NCBI GenBank assembly: GCA_023700785.1
Contig: JAMPYH010000212.1
Coordinates: forward strand, 1 to 5,051
DNA from: Candidatus Zixiibacteriota bacterium
Lineage (GTDB): Bacteria > Zixibacteria > MSB-5A5 > GN15 > FEB-12
Length of the DNA: 5,051 nucleotides
Direction of reading: 5' to 3'
This document shows, in pieces, positions 1 to 5,051 of this stretch. Both the position numbers and the translations under genes were made by a program. Positions within the stretch are counted from its first letter, which is position 1; each line of letters begins with the position of its first letter. The notes under the pieces were generated by a model. The model ran no database searches. It was not told the DNA's origin and saw nothing but the letters and a program-made list of their open reading frames with translations.

Positions 1-295
1 CTCCGTGGAAGGCATCCACATACGGAAGCCCGCCGTAAATGTACGGATTCCAGTGCGGGATCGAACCATGTTCGTTGAAATAGTTGACGATGAACGACCG
101 GAAAAACATCCCCGCCTGGATCGTATCGGAACTGTCGAGCATTTTGTCGGAGAAAACGAATCCACCGAACAGCGTCATCAGGGCGACGAGGATCACCAGG
201 AACATCACCGGCACAAACCAGCGCGAACCTTCCACGTCAAATGTTGCTTTGCGGGCGGACCTCGGCGCCGCGGCCGGCTTACCCTTTTTCACCAT
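1..295 (-). CDS. YfhO-like integral membrane protein, N-terminal part (runs off the left edge)
   Basis: Only the first 98 codons are present; the reading frame is open to the edge. The start is ATG at 295, preceded by AGGAG at 303-307 with a 7-nt spacer. A basic, Ala/Pro-rich cytoplasmic stretch (about residues 1-25) leads into a transmembrane helix at about 26-48 (WFVPVMFLVILVALMTLFGG). Then comes a non-cytoplasmic segment ending in HWNPYIYGGLPYVDAFHG. The 'WNPYxxGGxPY' signature near residue 85 is typical of the YfhO family, large multi-pass proteins of the GT-C type; Bacillus YfhO is proposed to transfer a lipid-linked sugar onto lipoteichoic acid outside the membrane. The acceptor here is unknown, since a Gram-negative-type cell would lack lipoteichoic acid. 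The gene follows a polyprenyl-phosphate glycosyltransferase on the same strand, which could supply the donor. Family assignment rests on a short stretch; another GT-C-type membrane protein is the main alternative. Confidence 0.72.
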   Translation of the reverse strand, partial: MVKKGKPAAAPRSARKATFDVEGSRWFVPVMFLVILVALMTLFGGFVFSDKMLDSSDTIQAGMFFRSFIVNYFNEHGSIPHWNPYIYGGLPYVDAFHG

Positions 296-347
296 CGCTT
301 GGCTCCTGCATGATTCTGTCTGTCATTGAGATACCGTGCCAGGCGGG

Positions 348-376
348 AACATACCTAAACCAGCTTTCTCAGGCAA
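348..376 (-). promoter_or_regulatory. Probable sigma70-type promoter of the YfhO-like gene
   Basis: Read on the minus strand, TTGCCT (376-371) and TATGTT (353-348) are separated by exactly 17 nt. Each box matches 4 of 6 consensus bases, including T, A and the final T of the -10. Transcription would begin near 341, giving a leader of about 45 nt that contains the AGGAG at 303-307. This suggests the gene can be transcribed independently of the glycosyltransferase upstream. Confidence 0.45.
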
Positions 377-581
377 CCTAATTGTACCGCATCGAAAAAG
401 CGCTGGAGGGAAAATCCGAAGCACTGGGGATACCCAATTCAGATCGTTATGGCGGGTCTTGCGGCCGCTGGCTGAGAAGCGTGTCTTTGGGGTCTATTCA
501 ACGCGACTGATCAAACACTGTTCTGGATCGGGCGCGGGCCGTGTGACCCGCCACTCTCTAGATACCGATGTTATGGACAAA

Positions 582-1640
582 TCACTGACCTGACCGCCCC
601 GACTCCCGTTCCTTGACTTCATCCAGGATCTGCTGGGTTTTCTTCCGAAGATCCGCCAATTCTTCTTTCATGGCGGTCTGACCTTCGGACATAAATCCAA
701 GCATGAATAGTCCCAGTCCGAGGAAGGCGAGCAGGATCACTAAATAGAGCCATTGTCGCTGACCGGTCCCCTGAACATACCGTTCATAGACCGCGTACGC
801 GCCGACCAAAAACGCCGCTAACAGTAGCAACGCTCCGGTAAAACCAAAATAAAGCAGCGGCTTCCGCGCGAACGTGATCTGGAACTTCACCGCCAGCATA
901 TCCAGCACACCGACCGGTATCCGGAAGATCGAGAACTTGCTCTTTCCCCACTTCCGGTCATACAGCGGGATCTTCTCCTCGACCACGCGATACCCCTCGT
1001 TGGCGGCCAGCACCACCAGGTAGCGGTGCCAGTCCTTGCGCAGGAAGATCGACTCCACCACTTCGCGGCGGAACGCTTTGACCGAGTTAAGGTCGTGCAC
1101 GTTCAGATCAAAAAGCCAGCGGCAGAACGCGTTATAGACCGTGGAGACAAACTTCTTGTTATACTCTCCCTGCTTCCAGCCGGTGCAGATATCCGCCCCC
1201 TGCGCTATCGGCGCCACCAGCGCGGGAATATCCTCAGGGAGATACTGGAGATCGGCGGGATAGAACACAAACACATCCCCCGTCGCGATCGAGAACCCGG
1301 TTTGCAGCGCTTCGGTCAGGCCGCGATTCCGATGATGCACCCCCAGCCGGAGGTACGCGTAGCTCGCCTGCGCCGCGATGATCTTCTCGCGTGTTCCGTC
1401 CGACGAACCATCGTCAACAAAGACCAGCTCCGCGTCAAACGGCGCCTTGCGCCGCATCTCGTCAAAGAGACGGCAGAACTCGTCGATATTCCCCTCCTCA
1501 TTCATGGCGGGAACGACGACTGAGACTTTGAGATCGTAGCGTTGGCTGGTCACGTTGCTTATACCCGAGGTTGGAAAGCCTGACGCGTGCGCGTCATGCG
1601 GTGCCCGGCGATCTGGTCCTTGAGTATCCATTCTCTGCAT
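582..1640 (-). CDS. Membrane-anchored family 2 glycosyltransferase, polyprenyl-phosphate type (DPM1/CsbB/GtrB-like)
   Basis: Likely transfers a sugar from a nucleotide donor to undecaprenyl phosphate on the cytoplasmic face of the inner membrane. Numbering is from the ATG at 1640 (352 residues). The GT-A domain opens with VSVVVPAMNEE at about 39-49, followed by VDDGSSDGT with the nucleotide-binding Asp pair at 76-77. PADLQ at 128-132 sits at the DxD-type metal site, HDLNSVKAFRREV at 182-194 matches the family's acceptor region, and RKWGKSKF lies at 229-236. Two transmembrane helices (about 262-285 and 297-317) and a charged, probably coiled-coil tail (about 320-347) follow, as in CsbB/GtrB-type enzymes. 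The start is uncertain: TTG at 1655 is the longest option, ATG at 1640 and 1631 lack a good Shine-Dalgarno, and GTG at 1553 would give 323 residues, close to the usual family length. The gene ends at TGA, so TGA is an ordinary stop here. The sugar cannot be told from sequence. Confidence 0.88.
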   Translation of the reverse strand: MQRMDTQGPDRRAPHDAHASGFPTSGISNVTSQRYDLKVSVVVPAMNEEGNIDEFCRLFDEMRRKAPFDAELVFVDDGSSDGTREKIIAAQASYAYLRLGVHHRNRGLTEALQTGFSIATGDVFVFYPADLQYLPEDIPALVAPIAQGADICTGWKQGEYNKKFVSTVYNAFCRWLFDLNVHDLNSVKAFRREVVESIFLRKDWHRYLVVLAANEGYRVVEEKIPLYDRKWGKSKFSIFRIPVGVLDMLAVKFQITFARKPLLYFGFTGALLLLAAFLVGAYAVYERYVQGTGQRQWLYLVILLAFLGLGLFMLGFMSEGQTAMKEELADLRKKTQQILDEVKERESGRSGQ

Positions 1641-1643
1641 CGG

Positions 1644-1672
1644 AAGATATACCAAACAGTTGAGCCCGTCAA
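1644..1672 (-). promoter_or_regulatory. Possible promoter of the glycosyltransferase gene
   Basis: On the minus strand, TTGACG (1672-1667) is followed after 17 nt by TATCTT (1649-1644). TATATC with a 15-nt spacer overlaps it. The predicted transcription start lies at or just inside the ATG at 1640. If real, this would require either leaderless translation or a downstream start at 1631 or 1553. Confidence 0.35.
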
Positions 1673-1762
1673 GCTACCCCTTCGGTGTCCTCCGGGCCCC
1701 ATCTAGTGGGTTTCGTGGATACGCTGCCTCGTCACCTGTTCAAGCAGCCGCGAAAATACTCC

Positions 1763-1799
1763 ATCCAGCCTCATCTCGCGCAGGCGAAGATCCAGCCTC
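1763..1799. repeat. 10-bp direct repeat in the divergent intergenic region
   Basis: ATCCAGCCTC occurs at 1763-1772 and again at 1790-1799, 27 bp apart start to start. It lies between the divergent glycosyltransferase and lipoprotein genes. A pair of regulator binding sites is conceivable, but 10 bp is short enough to be chance. The rest of 1656-1895 shows no gene. Confidence 0.3.
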
Positions 1800-1844
1800 T
1801 TCCACTCCCGCTGCCGTCATAGAACCGACTTGCGTCCAGAGTGT

Positions 1845-1850
1845 ATAACC
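1845..1850 (+). promoter_or_regulatory. Candidate -10 box of the selenoprotein lipoprotein gene
   Basis: TATAAC matches 5 of 6 consensus bases and would place the transcription start near 1857, leaving a leader of about 39 nt with the Shine-Dalgarno near its end. No good -35 box is present 16-18 nt upstream, so the site is either activator-dependent or fortuitous. Confidence 0.3.
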
Positions 1851-1880
1851 ACTACTTTCAGCTCACTCAATCATGCACTA

Positions 1881-1887
1881 AAAAGGA
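1881..1887 (+). promoter_or_regulatory. Shine-Dalgarno that fixes the lipoprotein start
   Basis: AAAAGGA lies 8 nt before the ATG at 1896. That ATG begins directly with a lipoprotein signal peptide, so the in-frame upstream ATG at 1830, which would add 22 residues before the signal peptide, is rejected. Confidence 0.75.
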
Positions 1888-1895
1888 CCACGATT

Positions 1896-2534
1896 ATGCG
1901 TCGCGGATATCTCCTGCCTGCCCTGTTCATCCTCGGCCTCCTGTCGGCCTGCGCCAAGGAACAAACTCCCCGCCTGGTCGAAGATATCGGTGTCGCCGCT
2001 TATACCGACAGCATGGTGGAACTGCCCCGCTTGCGTTACGCCAACGGCGACATCACGATCAACGACCGCTGCCCGGTCCGCAAAGTCAGCCTTAACCCCC
2101 GGCTCATGCCGCTGTTCGTCAACGGCAAACCGCTTGGCTTTTGCTGAGTTCCCTGCCAGTCGGTCTTCGTGCAAGACCCCACCCGTTATCTGAATGAGCT
2201 CGGCGTTTCGGTCGTCAGCCTGTTTGACCCCGCGCGGATGGCCGCCATCGAACCGGCACACCTCATCATGCTCAACTACGAGACCTTTCTCTTCGCCGAC
2301 CAGGATGAGCGGATCAAGTTCAAACTCGATCCAACCGCCTACTGCGGCGCGCTGACCGACCCGGTCACCTTGCGGAGATTTGTTCCGGCGGCATCGTCGC
2401 CGCATATCGACTACGAAAATCGCGCCTACTATTTCTGGTCCGATTCAACTCGCTCGATATTCGAGATGATGCCCAGGACCTACTCGACCCCGCACCACAA
2501 GATGCGCCCAAAACCTGACTCGCTGACCACGTAG
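1896..2534 (+). CDS. YHS/TRASH-repeat lipoprotein with predicted selenocysteine at in-frame UGA (Sec84)
   Basis: One 212-residue product if UGA at 2145-2147 is read as selenocysteine; otherwise it stops after 83 residues. Residues 1-19 are a lipoprotein signal peptide with lipobox LSAC, so lipidation at Cys19 and an envelope location are expected. Three tandem YHS-like repeats follow at about 59-99, 111-150 and 155-196, aligning without gaps over the F-x8-F-x2-[DM]-P-x2-Y half (F82/F133/F180, P95/P146/P193, Y98/Y149/Y196). Repeat 1 carries Cys59, Cys83, Sec84 and Cys87. The UGA sits at the second Cys of the family's FCCxxC motif, producing a UxxC site. Repeats 2 and 3 have A-D...E and W-S...T there and should not bind metal through thiols. 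The codons after UGA continue the same domain (DPTRYL), and a SECIS-like hairpin follows. Function is unknown; redox catalysis or heavy-metal/metalloid handling is inferred from the motif. The alternative is a nonsense mutation or read error (TGC to TGA) in a Cys form. TGA ends the neighbouring glycosyltransferase and TGG encodes Trp, so general UGA reassignment is unlikely. Confidence 0.8.
2145..2147 (+). other. In-frame UGA predicted to encode selenocysteine
   Basis: TGA is flanked by TTT-TGC upstream and GTT-CCC-TGC downstream, giving F-C-[U]-V-P-C. YHS/TRASH-type domains commonly show F-C-C-x-x-C here, so the recoded residue replaces a conserved cysteine, the usual pattern for selenoproteins. 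The frame stays open for 128 more codons to TAG at 2532-2534. Confidence 0.75.
2162..2178 (+). promoter_or_regulatory. Bacterial SECIS-like hairpin downstream of the UGA
   Basis: GGTCTT (2162-2167) pairs perfectly with AAGACC (2173-2178) around the 5-nt loop CGTGC. The apical loop begins 21 nt after the UGA, within the window usually described for bacterial SECIS elements, and there is a G at loop position 2, as that model requires. The 17-nt size equals the minimal upper hairpin of E. coli fdhF, as I recall it, but the bulged U of that element is absent. SelB of this host would have to recognise it; no sel genes lie in the window. Confidence 0.65.
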
Positions 2535-2609
2535 CTATTGAGCCTCAGACCGCGTAAGCAGGGATCCATGCTCCCCCTCTGCGCCTGCCACCGCTTCCCA
2601 TTCCCTCCC

Positions 2610-2639
2610 TTGACAAATCCTCCCGCCTGAGCTTACTTT
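2610..2639 (+). promoter_or_regulatory. Probable promoter of the peptidase gene
   Basis: A perfect -35 TTGACA (2610-2615) is followed after 18 nt by TACTTT (2634-2639), which keeps the key T, A and final T of the -10; TTACTT at 17 nt is an alternative. Transcription would start near 2646, downstream of the ATG at 2644. This argues that the gene has its own promoter and begins at 2692. Confidence 0.5.
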
Positions 2640-2691
2640 TATCATGTCCACTTTCACCCACAATGCCGCTTTCGGCCGGGAAAGGCTTCCC

Positions 2692-4824
2692 ATGCGTCTC
2701 AGACTTGCCACCCTCGTATTGCTCATCGTCAGTTTCGCGGCTTCCGTCGCCGCGCAATATCCTCCCACCAGGCAGGACACGGTCACTGACATCTTTCACG
2801 GTGTCTCGGTCACCGAGCATTATCGCTGGCTGGAGAACTTCGAAGATCCCGCGGTGAAAGACTGGATGGCGGCGCAGAACGCGTTCTCGCGAAAATATTT
2901 CTCCACCGTCGAGTCGCGCAAAACACTCCGCGCGGAACTGCATCGCTTTTACTCCGTCGAATCCTCAAGCTACTACTCGCTGAAATATATCAAGGGGTTC
3001 CTGTTCGCTATCAAGAACCAGCCGCCCAAACAGCAGCCGTACATCGTCGCGTTGACCGATCCGAACGACCTCACCACCGAACGGGTCGTGATCGACCCGA
3101 ATGTTCTCGACACTACCGGCCAAACGTCGATGGATTTCTACCAGCCATCCTCCGACGCGAAACTTGTCGCTGTTTCGCTTTCGTATCGTGGCTCCGAGGA
3201 CGGCACGTTGTTTATCTTTGATGTCGCCACCGGCGCCAAGCTGCCGGACTCCATCCCCCGCGTCAATTTCCCGACTGCCGGCGGTTCGGTCGCCTGGAAC
3301 GCCGATAATTCCGGATTCTACTACACGCGCTATCCGCAAAAGGGAGAACGGGCCGACGAAGACCTCCACTTCTATCAACAGGTCTATTTCCATAAACTCG
3401 GGACAGACTTTTCTGAGGATCGCTACGAGGTCGGCAAGGAGTTCCCCCGGATCGCTGAGATCCAACTGGCAACCTCCGAGGATGGCCAGCACGTCCTCGC
3501 GACCGTCTCCAACGGCGACGGCGGCGAGTATGAGCACTACCTCTTCACGCCTGACAAGAAATGGTCGCAGCTGACCAGGTTCAGCGACCGGATCACCAAA
3601 GCATCGTTCGGCGTTGACCAGGCGCTCTATCTCGTCTCGCTTAAAGATACACCCAAAGGACAACTGCTGCGGATGTCGCTGAACGAAACTGAACTTTCCA
3701 CGACTAAACCGATCATTAAAGAATCACAATATGTATTAAACGACTTCCTGCCGACCGCCTCGCGCCTTTACGTTGTCGAACAGGCCGGCGGCCCGAATCA
3801 GTTGAAGGTGTATGACCTCGACGGCAACCAGCGACCCGATGTTCCGATACAACCGATCTCGTCGGTGGGGAAGCCGGTCTGGCTTGATGGCGACCGCATC
3901 CTCTACAACGATCAGTCCTACCTGACGCCACCCACCTGGAATATCTTCGACCCGACCAACAACGAAGTCACGCCGACCGCGATGAAAAAATCGACCGTGG
4001 CCGATTTCTCTGACGCTGAAGTTGTGCGCGAGTTCGTTACGTCAAAGGATGGCACCAAAGTCCCGATCAATATCCTTCGCAAGCGCGGGACCAAACTGGA
4101 CGGCAACAACCCGACCCTGCTCTACGGCTACGGCGGTTACGGCTCAAACCAGGCTCCCTATTTCTCGGAGCGGAATCGCCTCTGGCTTGACATGGGCGGC
4201 GTGTTTGTGGTCGCGAATATCCGCGGCGGAGGAGAGTTTGGCGATGAATGGCACCTTGCGGGGAATTTGACCAAAAAGCAGAATGTCTTTGATGATTTCG
4301 CCGCCTGCGCGCAATGGCTGATCGGAAACGGCTACACCGATCCGAACAAGCTCGCGATCGAAGGCGGCTCCAACGGCGGCCTGCTGGTCAACGCGGTGCT
4401 GGTGCAACATCCGGAGCTTTTCGCGGCGGTCGTCTGCCGGGTCGGTATCTGCGACATGCTGCGCGTCGAACTGCATTCCAACGGCGCCTTTAACGTCACT
4501 GAGTTTGGCACGGTAAAGGACCCGGATCAATTCAAGGCGCTCTACGCCTACTCGCCATATCATAATGTCAAAAACGGCACCGCCTATCCGGCGGTATTGC
4601 TGACCGCGGGCGACCACGACGGTCGTGTCGATCCGTACCACACGCGAAAAATGACCGCGCGTCTGCAGGAAGCGACAACGTCATCGCGCCCGATCCTGAT
4701 GCGGACAACCTCAACCACCGGCCACGGCATCGGCTCGTCGTTCGACGAAAAACTCTCCCTCGACGCCGACGTCCTCGCCTTCCTCGCGAAAGAACTGGAG
4801 ATCAGATACCCGGCAACGCAGTAG
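2692..4824 (+). CDS. Secreted prolyl oligopeptidase family serine peptidase (S9A)
   Basis: A 710-residue exported serine peptidase expected to cleave short peptides in the periplasm or outside the cell. The start at 2692 is preferred over ATG 2644: GAAAGG lies 6 nt before it, and it begins a clean signal peptide (MRLRLATLVLLIVSFAASVAA, cleavage after about residue 21). The upstream option would put 16 polar residues before this peptide and lies ahead of the predicted transcription start. The family's N-terminal motif YPPTRQDTVTDIFHG begins at residue 23, followed by a beta-propeller to about 430 and the alpha/beta hydrolase from about 440. The catalytic triad is Ser560 in GGSNGG, Asp643 in DHDGRV and His678 in TGHG. 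Tyr480 in YGYGG is the oxyanion-hole tyrosine, and Arg645 matches the substrate-anchoring Arg643 of pig POP. Where pig POP has Trp595, which stacks on the substrate proline, this protein reads A-F-N-V-T-E-F-G (Asn601), so strict proline specificity is uncertain. All catalytic residues are intact. Confidence 0.95.
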   Translation: MRLRLATLVLLIVSFAASVAAQYPPTRQDTVTDIFHGVSVTEHYRWLENFEDPAVKDWMAAQNAFSRKYFSTVESRKTLRAELHRFYSVESSSYYSLKYIKGFLFAIKNQPPKQQPYIVALTDPNDLTTERVVIDPNVLDTTGQTSMDFYQPSSDAKLVAVSLSYRGSEDGTLFIFDVATGAKLPDSIPRVNFPTAGGSVAWNADNSGFYYTRYPQKGERADEDLHFYQQVYFHKLGTDFSEDRYEVGKEFPRIAEIQLATSEDGQHVLATVSNGDGGEYEHYLFTPDKKWSQLTRFSDRITKASFGVDQALYLVSLKDTPKGQLLRMSLNETELSTTKPIIKESQYVLNDFLPTASRLYVVEQAGGPNQLKVYDLDGNQRPDVPIQPISSVGKPVWLDGDRILYNDQSYLTPPTWNIFDPTNNEVTPTAMKKSTVADFSDAEVVREFVTSKDGTKVPINILRKRGTKLDGNNPTLLYGYGGYGSNQAPYFSERNRLWLDMGGVFVVANIRGGGEFGDEWHLAGNLTKKQNVFDDFAACAQWLIGNGYTDPNKLAIEGGSNGGLLVNAVLVQHPELFAAVVCRVGICDMLRVELHSNGAFNVTEFGTVKDPDQFKALYAYSPYHNVKNGTAYPAVLLTAGDHDGRVDPYHTRKMTARLQEATTSSRPILMRTTSTTGHGIGSSFDEKLSLDADVLAFLAKELEIRYPATQ

Positions 4825-4868
4825 CAAGGCCGCTTACTGTATTTCAAATCACTGAGGGTTACGTCATT

Positions 4869-4887
4869 GGGGACGCTCCAACGCCCC
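4869..4887 (+). terminator. Weak terminator-like hairpin after the peptidase gene
   Basis: GGGG-A-CG (4869-4875) can pair with CG-CCCC (4882-4887) around the loop CTCCAA, with the A bulged. It lies 44 nt after the TAG stop and is followed by CTCGTTTCCC, only a poor T-tract. I see nothing else in 4825-5051. Confidence 0.3.
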
Positions 4888-5051
4888 CTCGTTTCCCACA
4901 AACTCAAGAGACGGCGCGTCGTGGCAATCTCGCCCCTTCAAAATCATTCTCAATCTGTTTGATTTGTTGCGGCGGTTCCTGCGCTCGCCCAGGACCTTTC
5001 CGAGCTTGCTCCTGACGTCACTGACTCTCACCGCTCACCGACTTTACGATC

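Noticed and set aside
534..551. GCGGG/CCCGC hairpin just after the glycosyltransferase stop as a terminator
   Set aside because: The stem is only 5 bp with an 8-nt loop and has no T-tract in the transcribed direction.
5..593. Plus-strand ORFs at 5-313, 84-329 and 336-593
   Set aside because: The first two overlap the YfhO-like gene antisense, and the third fills the gap with low-complexity basic sequence. None has a ribosome site or recognisable domain.
1026..1523. Antisense frame of 165 codons over the glycosyltransferase
   Set aside because: The minus strand encodes clear GT2 motifs; the plus-strand product is charged and featureless. Treated as a shadow.
2145..2147. UGA reassigned to Trp or Gly throughout the genome
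   Set aside because: The glycosyltransferase ends at TGA in a natural position and Trp is encoded by TGG in all four genes, so a standard code with local recoding is simpler.
1878..2405. Open antisense frame of 175 codons spanning the selenoprotein gene
   Set aside because: It is a shadow created by GC-biased codons. It has no Shine-Dalgarno, signal, domain or family resemblance, while the plus strand has a lipobox, YHS repeats and a ribosome site. A gene caller could wrongly prefer it because the UGA splits the true gene.
2169..2534. Separate downstream gene starting at GTG 2169
   Set aside because: There is no Shine-Dalgarno before it, it starts inside a YHS repeat and in the loop of the SECIS-like hairpin, and it continues the upstream frame exactly.
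2550..2580. Hairpin after the lipoprotein stop (GCAGGGA with TCCC and CTGC) as a terminator
   Set aside because: It needs an asymmetric internal loop and lacks a T-tract.
4144..4641. Antisense and alternate-frame ORFs over the peptidase (also 2965-3663, 3101-3574, 2545-2943 and 4584-4907)
   Set aside because: All overlap a complete S9 peptidase with an intact triad and have no recognisable content.
1..5051. CRISPR arrays, tRNA or rRNA genes, insertion sequences, riboswitches
   Set aside because: No regularly spaced repeats, no tRNA-like cloverleaf, no transposase or terminal inverted repeats, and no recognisable riboswitch core were seen.

Overview
The window reads as moderately GC-rich bacterial chromosome. 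A lipoprotein with a lipobox and an exported peptidase with a classical signal peptide suggest a Gram-negative-type envelope. Phylum cannot be fixed from the sequence. The protein styles (YfhO-like, polyprenyl-phosphate GT2, S9 peptidase of the 'GAFNVTEFG' type) would fit an FCB-related or uncultured candidate phylum, but that is a guess.

Layout: two minus-strand genes occupy the left part. A YfhO-like membrane protein runs off the left edge (295 to 1, first 98 residues). Upstream of it lies a membrane-anchored family 2 glycosyltransferase of the polyprenyl-phosphate type (1640 to 582). These two types of protein can cooperate: one loads a sugar on a lipid carrier, the other transfers it outside the membrane. 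The 286 bases between them hold a promoter for the YfhO-like gene and nothing else I can support. A 240-base divergent region (1656-1895) separates them from two plus-strand genes: an envelope lipoprotein (1896-2534) and a secreted prolyl-oligopeptidase-family peptidase (2692-4824). The last 227 bases (4825-5051) hold only a weak terminator-like hairpin.

The main discovery is the lipoprotein. It looks like two ORFs (1896-2147 and about 2169-2534), but both lie in one frame separated by a single UGA. The UGA falls where YHS/TRASH-type domains carry the second cysteine of their F-C-C-x-x-C motif, so decoding it as selenocysteine gives F-C-U-V-P-C. A perfect 6-bp hairpin with a 5-nt loop carrying G at loop position 2 begins 14 nt after the UGA, a good position for a bacterial SECIS element. 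The full 212-residue product contains three tandem YHS-like repeats, of which only the first keeps thiol/selenol residues. I interpret this as an extracytoplasmic selenoprotein lipoprotein with a UxxC redox or metal-binding site.

Promoter-like boxes precede the genes. Together with Shine-Dalgarno and signal-peptide evidence they favour shorter starts than the longest ORFs for the peptidase and perhaps the glycosyltransferase. No functional link between the selenoprotein, the peptidase and the glycosylation pair can be shown from this window.
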